From Candidatus Nanopelagicales bacterium (GTDB lineage Bacteria; Actinomycetota; Actinomycetes; S36-B12), in NCBI GenBank assembly GCA_018609125.1, contig JABAYF010000003.1:72879-136878 (forward strand): DNA of 64,000 bases, in the 5' to 3' direction. Made by a program: the position numbers and the translations under genes. The notes below the pieces were generated by a model, which did not search any database, had not been told where the DNA came from, and was given only the letters and a program-made list of their open reading frames with translations. Below, in pieces: positions 8,680 to 18,058 of this stretch (positions within the stretch are counted from its first letter, which is position 1; every line of letters starts with the position of its first letter).

Positions 8680-9818
8680 GACCGCCACGATTTGTGCTAT
8701 GCCTCGCCGGAGCAAGTACCCTTGCAGCATGCCTATCGGCGCTCATCGCAACATCTAACGGACGTCGAGTTCTGACTCCCCGATCTAGCATGGGCACCGT
8801 CACGGAAACTGTTTCGGTCCTCATCCCAGCCCGCGACGAGGAACATCGCATCACCCCAACCCTGGAAGATGCACTGGCGCAGCAAAATATTCCCAATGTT
8901 GAATTCATCGTTCTCAATGATGGCTCAACCGATGGAACTGGCGGTATTCTACGGTCCGCGGCCGTTCGCGACTCACGACTGAAAGTCATCAACGGCGACA
9001 ATGCCACCCCGCCATCGGGCTGGTTGGGCAAGACATGGGCATGTCACCGGCTCAGCGAAGCTGCATCCGGGCGCACCCTGGTATTCATTGATGCAGACGT
9101 TTGTCTCGCCCCCGACGCCATCGCCGCCTGCGTCGAACTCATGCGTTCCTGCGACCTGCAACTATTTTCGCCGTATCCGCGCATGCTGGCCAAGACGTGG
9201 CTGGAAAGGCTCGTACAACCACTGGTGGTCTGGTCGTGGATGAGCATGCTGCCGGTCCGTTCGGTGGAGAATAAGCCATACCCCTCCTTAGCCGCTGCCA
9301 ATGGCCAGTTCATCGTCGTGGACGCACTTGCCTATCGCACCGCCGGCGGACATCGAAGTGTTTCTGGTGAGGTCATCGAAGACGTGGCACTACTTCGCTC
9401 GTTTAAGCGTCACGGCTTTCGAGGTGCCCCCGGAAATGGCGCCCACGTGGCAACGTGTCGCATGTACACCAACGCCAACGAAGTGTGGTCGGGCTACACC
9501 AAGAGCCTCTGGTCCGTTTTCGGTGGCAGGCTATCGGCTGCGGTGGTGGGCTTGACCCTGCTAAACACATATTTCGCACCGATCATCTTCATGACCGCAG
9601 GCCCGACCCGCACGATCCGACTGCTCGGAACAATTTCTTACGCATCGGGTGTCTACGGGCGGGCCGTGATCGCGCGTCACACCCGCGAACGAGCCTGGCC
9701 CGATGCGCTGGCCCATCCGATGTCGATTGTGCTGCTGACCACGATGATGGCCGCATCTGTCCGAGGGCATCGACGGGGCACCCTACGCTGGCGCGGGCGT
9801 CCGGTAGCGCACTCCTAG
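8676..9818 (+). CDS. cruG: Family 2 glycosyltransferase, CruG/CrtQ-like
   Basis: A 380-residue GT2 enzyme likely to glycosylate the tertiary hydroxyl made by the CruF-like hydratase. An N-terminal helix is followed by the GT-A core: VSVLIPARDEE, NDGSTDGT, and the metal-binding FIDADVCL. A GEVIEDVALLRSFKRHG acceptor-side motif carries the ED pair. Two or three C-terminal helices anchor it. The GTG start overlaps the cruF stop (GTGA), which makes it preferable to earlier in-frame starts. Adjacency to cruF mirrors cruF-cruG pairing in myxoxanthophyll-producing cyanobacteria; the sugar is unknown. Confidence 0.8.
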   Translation: MRPPRFVLCLAGASTLAACLSALIATSNGRRVLTPRSSMGTVTETVSVLIPARDEEHRITPTLEDALAQQNIPNVEFIVLNDGSTDGTGGILRSAAVRDSRLKVINGDNATPPSGWLGKTWACHRLSEAASGRTLVFIDADVCLAPDAIAACVELMRSCDLQLFSPYPRMLAKTWLERLVQPLVVWSWMSMLPVRSVENKPYPSLAAANGQFIVVDALAYRTAGGHRSVSGEVIEDVALLRSFKRHGFRGAPGNGAHVATCRMYTNANEVWSGYTKSLWSVFGGRLSAAVVGLTLLNTYFAPIIFMTAGPTRTIRLLGTISYASGVYGRAVIARHTRERAWPDALAHPMSIVLLTTMMAASVRGHRRGTLRWRGRPVAHS

Positions 9819-9821
9819 GCT
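9816..9821 (+). promoter_or_regulatory. -10 hexamer of the CrtD-like gene (leaderless)
   Basis: TAGGCT lies 7 nt before the ATG at 9829 and 3 nt before the end of the preceding gene, suggesting a separate leaderless promoter inside the operon. Confidence 0.5.
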
Positions 9822-9828
9822 GTCTCCC

Positions 9829-11328
9829 ATGGCGAAGGTTGTGGTGATTGGGGCTGGCATGGGCGGCCTCAGTGCCGCCGCGCGATTGCGAGCTAAAGGT
9901 CACGAAGTCCTCATTTGTGAACAGTCGGGAACTCTCGGCGGCAAATTGGCTCGTTATGCCCAGGACGGTTTTGTCTTTGACACCGGACCCAGCCTTTTGA
10001 CGCTGCCAGCTGTGTACCGGGACCTGTTTTTAAAGACCGGTGGTGCGCTGGAAGATTCCATTGATATTCAGGGACTGGATACCGCATTCGCCTACACCTG
10101 GTCAGACGGCGCCCACGCACGATTACCCGGCGTTGGTCCGGCTCGCATCGCCGCTTCTTTAGGTGACGCACTCGGTGGCAGCGCAGAGGATGACTGGCGC
10201 CGCTTTATTGAACGGGCCGGCCGCATGTGGGCCGTGACACGCCGGCCATTCCTGGAAGCGCCACTTAAGGGTTGGCGCACACTGGCTCCCTTAGCCAGGG
10301 ATGCAGATGCGCTGCGCACCGTGGCCCCGTGGAAAACATTGCGCGGCGTTGCACGTCAATACCTGCACGATCCACGGCTCATCACCCTGGCTGACCGTTA
10401 TGCCACGTACGCCGGATCAGATCCACGCCGCGCACCGGCAGTGCTGGCCACCATTCCCTACGTCGAACAAACCTTTGGGGCTTGGCATATTTCGGGTGGG
10501 CTAGCCACTCTGGCCGATGCCCTGGTCAAGCGCTGCACTGACATTGGCGTTGAGTTTCACACCGATTGCGATGTGCGAACCATCCTGAGTAATGACAACG
10601 GTGCTCATGGTGTTCGCCTAACGGACGGAACCAAAATATCTGCTGACATCGTCGTGGCGAATGCCGACGCTTCAACCGTCTACGGGTCCATGGTGACCGA
10701 CCAGCGCGCTGGACCCGCTCGCCGAAAACTCAAACGCACAACTCCCTCCCTGGCCGGCTTCGTGCTGATGTTGGCGGTGCGTGGACGCACACCTGGTGTG
10801 GCACACCACAACGTGTGGTTTCCCGCCAACTACGATGCTGAATTTGACGCGATCTTCTCCCGGCGTGCACACGCGGTTGACGACCCCACGATTTACGCGT
10901 GCGTACCCGACGATCCGAAGATGCGCCCCGACGACGATCACGAATCCTGGTTCATCCTGGTGAATGCACCACGCCACAGTGAATCGCCCGGAACGGGTGA
11001 AATCGACTGGTGTGAGGAGGGAAAAGCGGAGCGCTATGCCGACCACATCGTGGCGCGACTGGCCGAACGTGGTGTCGACCTGCGCTCACGCATCCTTTGG
11101 CGCCAAATACGCACCCCGGCCGATCTTCAAGCATCGGCGCGCGCGCCGGGCGGTTCCATATACGGCACGAGCAGCAATGGCGCCAGATCTGCTTTTCTGC
11201 GCCCGGCCAATGTGTCGCCCGTTCCCGGGCTGTTTCTCGTGGGGGGCAGTTCCCATCCCGGTGGTGGGCTGCCCTTAGTGGCCATGTCTGGTGACATCGT
11301 TGCTGCAACCATTGGCCGTGCTACCTAG
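9829..11328 (+). CDS. CrtI/CrtD-family carotenoid desaturase
   Basis: FAD-dependent amine-oxidase-type flavoprotein of 499 residues. The dinucleotide-binding motif GAGMGGLSAAARL lies at residues 8-20. The CrtI-family region GGKLARYAQDGFVFDTGPS follows, and the C-terminal flavin motif LVGGSSHPGGGLPLV (about residue 475) closes the fold. It is distinct from the other desaturase at 14908, which sits with the core crt genes. Placed next to cruF and cruG, it most likely introduces the 3',4' double bond as CrtD does in myxol biosynthesis. An oxygenase of the CrtP/CrtO group cannot be excluded. Confidence 0.8.
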   Translation: MAKVVVIGAGMGGLSAAARLRAKGHEVLICEQSGTLGGKLARYAQDGFVFDTGPSLLTLPAVYRDLFLKTGGALEDSIDIQGLDTAFAYTWSDGAHARLPGVGPARIAASLGDALGGSAEDDWRRFIERAGRMWAVTRRPFLEAPLKGWRTLAPLARDADALRTVAPWKTLRGVARQYLHDPRLITLADRYATYAGSDPRRAPAVLATIPYVEQTFGAWHISGGLATLADALVKRCTDIGVEFHTDCDVRTILSNDNGAHGVRLTDGTKISADIVVANADASTVYGSMVTDQRAGPARRKLKRTTPSLAGFVLMLAVRGRTPGVAHHNVWFPANYDAEFDAIFSRRAHAVDDPTIYACVPDDPKMRPDDDHESWFILVNAPRHSESPGTGEIDWCEEGKAERYADHIVARLAERGVDLRSRILWRQIRTPADLQASARAPGGSIYGTSSNGARSAFLRPANVSPVPGLFLVGGSSHPGGGLPLVAMSGDIVAATIGRAT

Positions 11329-11344
11329 CACTACATGGGACTAC

Positions 11345-12844
11345 CTAGGACGTATTTCCGCCGCGCTGCCAACCGGCCAACCGGCCAAAACTGGCCACGT
11401 CGCGTAGCCGATTAATCGTTGCCATCCGCATTTGTTGAGGTGCAACAACAACGAGTCGATCATCGCGACGCAGTCGGATATGTCTGTCTAAGGGCAACGA
11501 TTCACCTCCGCGCAGCACCATGGAAACTACAACACCCGGCGGCAGGCCAAGTTCCAAGGTGTTGACCCCGGCAAGACGGCTGTGGGCCACCACGTCAACG
11601 GCGATCACGACCGCGTCCATCTGGTCGAGTGGTGCAACGTCTACGTCTAACTCGGCCGGCTCCTCAGGTGCATCGACTTTGAGTCTGCGCGCGACCCAAG
11701 GCAGGGCTGGTGCCTGAACCAATGTCAATACGATGACCACGATGAAGGTGGCGTCGAAAACGAGTTCAGCTCCTGGCACACCCAGTCCGAGTGGAATTGC
11801 GGCGAAAACAATGGGCACTGCTCCACGTAGGCCACCGACCGAGACGAACGTCATGTCGCGCAGGGAATACTTCAGCGGAGCAAGGGTCAACAGGATGGCC
11901 AGTGGCCGAGCAAATAGTACGACGATGACTGCAGTGACCAGAGCGATACCCAGTGATCCAGGCAGCCGGTCTGGTTGTGCCAGTAGGCCGAGCATCACGA
12001 ATAGTCCTATTTCGGCTATCCAGGACAATCCATCGGAGAAACCAATAACGCTGCGGCGGTGGGGAAGGTTTCGCGCTGATCCAACGATGATGGCCGCCAC
12101 ATATACGGCCATGAATCCCGATACCGACAGCACGTCAGCGAGTCCATAGGCAGCAACGAGTAGGGCGATAGCGGCGATGGGATAGAGGCCAATCGCTGGC
12201 AGCGCCATGCGTGGTAGCAGCCATCGAGTGGCATAGCCCAACGCGATCCCAATCACCGCGCCACCGAGCAGTTCTGCCACCACCAGGAGTGGAATGAGCC
12301 AGGGCTGTGCGCTGAGAGAACCGCCTGCGACCACGGTGACCAGCACCACTACCGGAGCATCGTTGAAGCCCGATTCACCCTCGAGGAGTTGGCGCAGGCG
12401 TGGGATGACATTGGTGCGGCGCAAGACGGCGAAAACGGCAGCCGCATCCGTTGCTGCCACGACTGCAGCCAGCATGACCGCGGTTCTGGGCTCTAGGTCG
12501 AACCAGAAGATCAGCGGCACCGACACGACAAGGACGCTGACACCCACGCCGATGGTGGCCAGTGCCACGCTAGCCACAAGTACCGGTCTCAGATTGGTGA
12601 TGCGCGTGGTGAGACCACCGTGGGCAAGGATCAGGGCGAGAGCTGCATAGCCGAGCGCAGCCGCAGTTTCGGGGTTGATCGGCTCACTTCCCGGCAGCAC
12701 CGCACCCAACCCGAGTCCGATTCCCAAGTAGAGCAACAGACCAGGCACACCCAGCCGACCGGCGAAACGAACCCCGATAATGGCGAGCAAGACGACGACA
12801 CCGCCGGCAAGGAGGGCAGGTCCGAGTTGATCCAGGGTGATCAC
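11345..12844 (-). CDS. Potassium/proton antiporter, CPA1 family with RCK_C domain
   Basis: A 499-residue cation antiporter of the NhaP2/CvrA group. Residues 1 to about 385 form twelve to thirteen helices. The transport-site region MLAAVVAATDAAAVFAVL contains the functional Asp, and GESGFNDAP is the second conserved ion-site motif. The C-terminal hundred residues form an RCK_C (TrkA-C) regulatory domain: VVAHSRLAGVNTLELGLP followed by a hydrophilic RRDDRLVVVAP strand. The GTG start has AAGGA 6 nt upstream. It separates the two carotenoid gene groups and has no obvious link to them. K+ rather than Na+ is inferred from the family. Confidence 0.88.
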   Translation of the reverse strand: MITLDQLGPALLAGGVVVLLAIIGVRFAGRLGVPGLLLYLGIGLGLGAVLPGSEPINPETAAALGYAALALILAHGGLTTRITNLRPVLVASVALATIGVGVSVLVVSVPLIFWFDLEPRTAVMLAAVVAATDAAAVFAVLRRTNVIPRLRQLLEGESGFNDAPVVVLVTVVAGGSLSAQPWLIPLLVVAELLGGAVIGIALGYATRWLLPRMALPAIGLYPIAAIALLVAAYGLADVLSVSGFMAVYVAAIIVGSARNLPHRRSVIGFSDGLSWIAEIGLFVMLGLLAQPDRLPGSLGIALVTAVIVVLFARPLAILLTLAPLKYSLRDMTFVSVGGLRGAVPIVFAAIPLGLGVPGAELVFDATFIVVIVLTLVQAPALPWVARRLKVDAPEEPAELDVDVAPLDQMDAVVIAVDVVAHSRLAGVNTLELGLPPGVVVSMVLRGGESLPLDRHIRLRRDDRLVVVAPQQMRMATINRLRDVASFGRLAGWQRGGNTS

Positions 12845-12862
12845 GGCTAGTCCTTGGCGTGA

Positions 12863-13759
12863 CTATCCGCTGCGCTGAAGGCGCAGGTTGAGGCGGTCAT
12901 ATATTTCTCTCGTTGCCGACGAGGCGTTCAACGTGTAGAAGTGCAAACCGGGAGCACCTGCGTCTAAGAGTTGCTGGCTCAGCGCAGCAGCTACGTCGAC
13001 ACCGAGCGCGGCAACCCCGACGGGGTCGTCGCGGTAGCGATCGAATTGTGCGGCAAGATCTGCTGGGAAGGCACCACCCGATAATTGCCCGAATCGAGTG
13101 ATCTGGGCGATACTGTTGACCGGCATGATTCCCGGAATAATCGGAATCTCGCAGCCCATCGCCCGAACCCGATCAACCAAATCTACATAGTCATTCAGGT
13201 CAAAAAAGAACTGCGTGATGGCAAAACTGGCACCGGCATTGGCTTTCATCACCAACACGCGGGCGTCGTGGTCTAGGTCTGGGGACTCAGGATGTCCCTC
13301 GGGAAAAGCACCCACCCCGATTGCGAAGTCGCCGAGCGCGCGCACGAAAGACACAAGCTCGATTGCACTGTTAAGACCATCGGGCATGCGGACCCACGGC
13401 GTTCCTACGCCCTCGGATGGATCTCCGCGCAGCGCCAAAATGTTGCGCACCCCAGCATCCGCATATTGCGCCACCACTGCGCGTAGTTGTTCAACGTCTG
13501 CTCCGACACACGTCAGATGCGCCACGGGATTGAGCGTGGTCTCGGCGGCCATCCGGCGGGTGAGGCGTACGGTGCGGTCCTGCGTGGTGCCGCCAGCCCC
13601 GTAGGTAACTGAGGCGAAAGTGGGCTGGAGGGATTCCAACTCTCGCAGGGCGTGCCACAATTTCGCCTCGCCCGCATCGGTCTTGGGCGGAAAGAACTCA
13701 AACGAATAACTGTGCTCCCCCGCTCTCAATGCAGCGGCAACCTCAAGGTGTGTGGCCAT
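12863..13759 (-). CDS. metF: 5,10-methylenetetrahydrofolate reductase
   Basis: FAD-dependent TIM-barrel enzyme that reduces methylene-THF to methyl-THF for methionine synthesis. The 298-residue length matches bacterial MetF. The N-terminal SFEFFPPKTD holds the catalytic Glu, followed by FASVTYGAGGTT, HLTCVG and NILALRGDP, all conserved. FAITQFFFD and IIPGIMPV complete the barrel. A TAATCT hexamer 6 nt before the ATG suggests leaderless expression. It diverges from crtE over a 72-base gap, the same metF-prenyl synthase pairing found in mycobacteria. Confidence 0.95.
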   Translation of the reverse strand: MATHLEVAAALRAGEHSYSFEFFPPKTDAGEAKLWHALRELESLQPTFASVTYGAGGTTQDRTVRLTRRMAAETTLNPVAHLTCVGADVEQLRAVVAQYADAGVRNILALRGDPSEGVGTPWVRMPDGLNSAIELVSFVRALGDFAIGVGAFPEGHPESPDLDHDARVLVMKANAGASFAITQFFFDLNDYVDLVDRVRAMGCEIPIIPGIMPVNSIAQITRFGQLSGGAFPADLAAQFDRYRDDPVGVAALGVDVAAALSQQLLDAGAPGLHFYTLNASSATREIYDRLNLRLQRSG

Positions 13760-13765
13760 GGATTG

Positions 13766-13771
13766 AGATTA
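13766..13771 (-). promoter_or_regulatory. -10 hexamer of metF (leaderless)
   Basis: TAATCT on the minus strand, 6 nt before the metF start. With the crtE hexamer on the other strand it forms a divergent promoter pair inside 72 bases. Confidence 0.6.
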
Positions 13772-13819
13772 CGGCCCGCATTGGCGACACCACCGGCTGG
13801 CATCTTGCTCAGACCCCCG

Positions 13820-13825
13820 TAGGCT
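13820..13825 (+). promoter_or_regulatory. -10 hexamer of crtE (leaderless)
   Basis: TAGGCT lies 6 nt before the crtE GTG. There is no ribosome site. It supports GTG at 13832 as the start. Confidence 0.6.
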
Positions 13826-13831
13826 GCTGGG

Positions 13832-14911
13832 GTGAGTGTTCCGGTCGCGCCGTCCCCGTTGGATGCGGCTGACATGCGTTCCCGCGTACAAGCGATCGTT
13901 GATGACTTTATTGCCGAGCAGCGCCTGGTCATGGCCGACGTGAGCGACGATCTGCACCCCCTTGTTGATGCCGTGTCAGATTTACTCGCCGGCGGGAAGC
14001 GACTCCGTCCAGCTTTTTGCTGGTGGGGCTGGCGGGGTGCCGGCGGCGGCGACATCGAAGCAGCTATGACCGCCGCAGCCGCACTGGAGTTTCTCCAGGC
14101 CTGCGCATTGATTCACGACGATGTCATGGACAGCTCGGACATGCGACGTGGCATGCCTGCTGCACATCGGCGTTTCGCTAGTCTGCATCGAGAATCCGCC
14201 TGGCAGGGATCGGCAGAAACCTTCGGTGTGGGCGCCGCCATTTTATTGGGTGACCTGTGCCTGTCCTGGGCAGACCACCTCATGATGCGCGCCTCACTCC
14301 CCACGGTGGACCTCGCTCGCGGTAAATCGGTGTATGACGAAATGCGAACGGAACTGATGGCCGGTCAGTACCTTGACCTATTGGAGCAGGCCCACGGTGG
14401 TGGTGATGCCGAACGCGCCATGCGCGTGGTGCGCTATAAATCGGCGAAGTACACCATTGAGCGGCCACTTCACCTCGGTGGCGCACTAGCAAATGCCGAT
14501 GAATCAATCGTGTTGGCCTACACCGGATACGGGCTTCCACTCGGCGAAGCTTTTCAATTGCGTGACGATGTGCTCGGAGTTTTTGGCGATCCCACCGAAA
14601 CCGGCAAACCCGCCGGTGATGACCTACGCGAAGGAAAGCGCACGGTCCTGATCGCCACCGCCATGGATAAAGCAGCACCCGAGCAGCAATCCCATATTCG
14701 ACGCTACCTGGGTGATCCACACCTGGATCAGTCCGGCGTTGACACCCTGCGTGAAATCATTTGTGACACGGGCGCGCTAGTCCACGCGGAGCACATGATT
14801 ACCAAGCTCACCGACCAAGCACTGGATTCACTGTCACATGTTTCGCTGCAGAACGACGCTACTGATGTCCTTACCCAACTCGCATACGCGGCAACCCGGA
14901 GGTCTGTGTGA
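13832..14911 (+). CDS. crtE: Polyprenyl (geranylgeranyl) diphosphate synthase
   Basis: Trans-prenyltransferase that condenses isopentenyl diphosphate with allylic diphosphates, most likely to C20. The first aspartate-rich motif DDVMD is at residues 96-100 and the second begins with Asp245-Asp246 in LRDDVLGVFGD. GGKRLRP (about residues 50-56) and AAALEFLQACALIHDD are typical, as is a 359-residue length. It starts the crtE-crtI-mannosyltransferase-crtB run and overlaps crtI by GTGA. Its chromosomal position corresponds to mycobacterial idsA2, so it may also serve prenyl pools other than carotenoids. Chain length is inferred. Confidence 0.92.
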   Translation: MSVPVAPSPLDAADMRSRVQAIVDDFIAEQRLVMADVSDDLHPLVDAVSDLLAGGKRLRPAFCWWGWRGAGGGDIEAAMTAAAALEFLQACALIHDDVMDSSDMRRGMPAAHRRFASLHRESAWQGSAETFGVGAAILLGDLCLSWADHLMMRASLPTVDLARGKSVYDEMRTELMAGQYLDLLEQAHGGGDAERAMRVVRYKSAKYTIERPLHLGGALANADESIVLAYTGYGLPLGEAFQLRDDVLGVFGDPTETGKPAGDDLREGKRTVLIATAMDKAAPEQQSHIRRYLGDPHLDQSGVDTLREIICDTGALVHAEHMITKLTDQALDSLSHVSLQNDATDVLTQLAYAATRRSV

Positions 14912-16455
14912 ACGCCATCACTCGCTGGCTCCCCCATCGGTCACCACGCACGGTCACCGGGCCAACAGATCACGTGGTCGTGGTTGGTGCCGGCCTCGCT
15001 GGCCTGTCCGCCGCCATGCGACTAGTCGGCGCCGGGCGACGCGTCACCGTTTTAGAACGAGAGGCCGTGCCGGGTGGGCGCGCTGGGCGCCTCGACGTGC
15101 CCACCGCTGATGGCACCTACCGCTTCGACACCGGGCCCACGGTCTTGACCATGCCCGATCTCATCGCTGATGCGTTCGACAGTATCGGGGAGGACATGGA
15201 CGATTGGCTTACCCTCAAACCCGTCTCACCCCTATACCGATCGTTCTACCCGGACGGTTCAGTCTTGGATGTGCATTCCGATCCCGCCCAGATGGCCGAG
15301 GAAATTCGCAGCGTGATCGGCCCGGAGGAGGCCGCCGGCTACCTGAAATACGTCGATTTCGTCTCTGATCTCTATAAATACGAGATGACCGACTTCATCG
15401 ACCGCAATATTGATTCACCGCTGGATCTCCTCACCCCCAATCTTGCTCGCCTGGCCGCCATCGGTGGCTTCCGCAAACTGGCACCGAAGGTCCGCGAATA
15501 CCTCAAAGACCCGCGAACCGAGCGAGTTTTTAGCTTTCAAGCGATGTACGCCGGTCTTTCTCCCTATGACGCACTCGCCATCTATGCGGTGATCGCCTAC
15601 ATGGACTCCGTGGCCGGGGTGTATTTCCCCGAGGGTGGCATGCACGCTGTGCCCACCGCCATGGCCAACGCCGCTGCTAAAAAGGGTGTTGAGTTTCACT
15701 ACTCAACCACCGTGACCGGCATCGAAACCCGGGGAGATCGTGCGGTTGCTGTACACACCAGTGACGGTCAGCGCATTGAGGCTGACACGGTCGTGTTGAA
15801 CCCTGACCTTCCCGTGGCCTACCGAGATCTGCTCGGCCGCAGCCCGTGGCCGGTTCGCCGCTTGAAATACTCCCCCTCCTGCTTCTTGCTGCTGGCCGGA
15901 TCCAATGCGAACTACTCCAAGATCGCCCACCACAACATTCACTTCGGTCGGTCTTGGAAGGGCGTTTTCGATGAACTCATCGACCAGCAGCGGCTCATGA
16001 CTGATCCCAGCCTGCTGGTTACCAACCCCACGGCATCGGATCCATCCCTAGCTCCTGACGGTAAACAGATCTACTACGTGCTGTTTCCCACGCCGAACAT
16101 GGACGCGCCCATCGACTGGCGTACAGAGGGGCCTCGATACCGCGACGAAGTGGTTGCAACCATGGAGAAGCGCGGCTACGTGGGTTTTGGCGACTCCATC
16201 CAGGTTGAAGACGTCACCACTCCACTGGACTGGGAAGCCAGGGGCATGGAGCGCGGCGCCCCCTTCGCCTCCGCTCATTCATTCACCCAAACCGGGCCCT
16301 TCCGGCCGGGCAATCTGTGGGGGGAGAACGTCGTATTCACCGGCTCAGGTACCCAGCCTGGCGTGGGCGTGCCCATGGTGTTGGTGTCTGGTCGACTCGC
16401 GGCTGAACGGGTGCTGGGAGTAGACCCGATGTACCACTCCCGAGCGCTGCGCTAA
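14908..16455 (+). CDS. crtI: Phytoene desaturase
   Basis: FAD-dependent desaturase converting phytoene to lycopene. The 515-residue protein has GAGLAGLSAAMRL at about residues 27-39 after a short basic leader. GGRAGR and FDTGPTVLTMP follow; the latter is a strong CrtI signature. The C-terminal TGSGTQPGVGVPMVL (about residue 480) is the second flavin motif. It overlaps crtE and lies upstream of crtB, the standard context for the core enzyme, whereas the second desaturase at 9829 is a tailoring-type paralogue. The number of desaturation steps cannot be read from sequence. Confidence 0.93.
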   Translation: MNAITRWLPHRSPRTVTGPTDHVVVVGAGLAGLSAAMRLVGAGRRVTVLEREAVPGGRAGRLDVPTADGTYRFDTGPTVLTMPDLIADAFDSIGEDMDDWLTLKPVSPLYRSFYPDGSVLDVHSDPAQMAEEIRSVIGPEEAAGYLKYVDFVSDLYKYEMTDFIDRNIDSPLDLLTPNLARLAAIGGFRKLAPKVREYLKDPRTERVFSFQAMYAGLSPYDALAIYAVIAYMDSVAGVYFPEGGMHAVPTAMANAAAKKGVEFHYSTTVTGIETRGDRAVAVHTSDGQRIEADTVVLNPDLPVAYRDLLGRSPWPVRRLKYSPSCFLLLAGSNANYSKIAHHNIHFGRSWKGVFDELIDQQRLMTDPSLLVTNPTASDPSLAPDGKQIYYVLFPTPNMDAPIDWRTEGPRYRDEVVATMEKRGYVGFGDSIQVEDVTTPLDWEARGMERGAPFASAHSFTQTGPFRPGNLWGENVVFTGSGTQPGVGVPMVLVSGRLAAERVLGVDPMYHSRALR

Positions 16456-16492
16456 CCGCCTTCCTGATCGGCGGGGCGTACTGTAACTGTTC

Positions 16493-18058
16493 GTGCACCC
16501 AGCGACCCCGCCAGAGAGCAGCCTGGGCCGCGTTCTGTTTCGTTTCGGCTTACCCGGGACGGTGGCGACCCTCCTCATCACCATCGGCGCCTTCGGCGTG
16601 GGCTGGCTACCTTTGCGCACCGGCGTCATCGAATTCCCCCTCGTGGAGGCATTGCGCACCACGACATCGGGCCTGCTCGTGGCCCATTCCATGGTCTTCA
16701 TCGGCATCGCGCTTCTCCTGCAGGTGTGGCTGGTGCTCGGTCACCACCTCAGCGCCGGCCTCCAGATCCGCCCCTGGAGCCTGGGTGCGGTGGTCGCCCT
16801 GTGGTGTGTTCCCCTGCTCGCCTCACCGCCGATGTTTAGTCGCGACGTGTACTCCTACTACTTGCAGGGCCGGCTCATGGACGCCGGCTTTGACCCCTAC
16901 TCCACCGGAGTTGCGCAGATACCCGGGTGGTTCCAAGACGGCGTAGATCCCATGTGGGCAGAATCTCCCGCGCCATACGGGCCGTTGTTTCTGCTGATTT
17001 CCCGTGGCGTATCAAATTTCTCCTATGAACAGCCCGCCCTGGCGGCACTGGTCTTTCGTCTCGTTGCGCTGATCGGTGTTGCGTTAATGGTGGCAGTGAT
17101 TCCACGGATCGCCCAAGCTCACGGGATCGACCCGGCCCGGGCCGTCTGGCTAGGTGCGATGAATCCCCTGGTCGTGATGCACTTCGTGGCCGGTGCACAC
17201 AATGACGCCCTCATGGTGGGCCTGATTATGGTGGGGTTCGCTCTGGCACTGCAGAAATTGCCGGTGTGGGCTGCCATCGCCATCGCGTTGGCCGCGTCGG
17301 TGAAACCGATCGCGTTGCTCGCACTTCCCTTCATCGGGTTGATTTGGGCCGGGCAACGCGCAGGTTGGGGACGTCGGATCTGGACGTGGGTAGCAACGGC
17401 CGGCATTGCCGTGGCCGCCTTTGCCGTCACCGCAATCGTTGCCGGGGTTGGCTGGGGCTGGATTTCCGCTCTCGGCACTCCTGGTGAGGTGCGCACCTGG
17501 CTATCACCCCCTACGGCCATAGGCATGATTACCGGTGGTATCGGGCAATTTCTTGGCTGGACCGATACCAATGATGCATTCGTTGCCGCGCTGCGCGCAC
17601 TGGGAACGGTGGCGGCCCTGGCCATCGTGGCGTGGCTGGCCCTAAAACCGGAAGGGCGAAGTCCCGTGCGCGGTGCGGCGTGGGCTTTCACCGTGGTGGT
17701 TCTCCTCGGTCCGGTCCTACAACCGTGGTACCTGCTGTGGTTCCTCCCCCTCTTCGCGGTAACAGGACTCACCGTGGCCGGGCTACGCTGGGTAACCCTG
17801 GTCATCGCCGGGTTCGCGGTGCACGGTATGGCCGAATCGCTGGCCACCGCTGACAATCTCTTCGAGATCACCGACGGACTTGGCATCGTTGCCGCCTTCG
17901 CGATCGTCAGTATCGTGCTGATCGCTAGCGGTCGCGAACGGCGGTTGCTGCTCGGGACAAACTCCGCACCCCCACTTCTCCCGCTGGACGCCTCTTCCAA
18001 GGCACGCGCCCAGGAACTCTTTCCTTGGCCACCGACCTGGCAGGATAGACACTCATGA
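16493..18058 (+). CDS. Alpha-1,6-mannosyltransferase, MptA/MptB family
   Basis: Polytopic GT-C-fold membrane enzyme of 521 residues that uses polyprenyl-phosphate mannose to extend envelope mannans or lipoglycans. About twelve helices are visible. The first large extracytoplasmic loop carries SRDVYSYYLQGRLMDAGFDPY; its DVY acidic motif and the following APYGPLFLLISRGVS match MptA/MptB. A later NPLVVMHFVAGAHNDALMVG is also conserved. It lies between crtI and crtB and overlaps crtB (ATGA), yet matches the position of mycobacterial mptA next to idsA2. It is probably an envelope gene that became part of the carotenoid operon. A role in carotenoid mannosylation is possible but unproven. Confidence 0.85.
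   Translation: MHPATPPESSLGRVLFRFGLPGTVATLLITIGAFGVGWLPLRTGVIEFPLVEALRTTTSGLLVAHSMVFIGIALLLQVWLVLGHHLSAGLQIRPWSLGAVVALWCVPLLASPPMFSRDVYSYYLQGRLMDAGFDPYSTGVAQIPGWFQDGVDPMWAESPAPYGPLFLLISRGVSNFSYEQPALAALVFRLVALIGVALMVAVIPRIAQAHGIDPARAVWLGAMNPLVVMHFVAGAHNDALMVGLIMVGFALALQKLPVWAAIAIALAASVKPIALLALPFIGLIWAGQRAGWGRRIWTWVATAGIAVAAFAVTAIVAGVGWGWISALGTPGEVRTWLSPPTAIGMITGGIGQFLGWTDTNDAFVAALRALGTVAALAIVAWLALKPEGRSPVRGAAWAFTVVVLLGPVLQPWYLLWFLPLFAVTGLTVAGLRWVTLVIAGFAVHGMAESLATADNLFEITDGLGIVAAFAIVSIVLIASGRERRLLLGTNSAPPLLPLDASSKARAQELFPWPPTWQDRHS

Noticed and set aside
11360-11395. Short tandem CCAACCGG units in the antiporter 3' end
   Set aside because: Only two units lie within coding sequence. It is not a CRISPR or a larger repeat.
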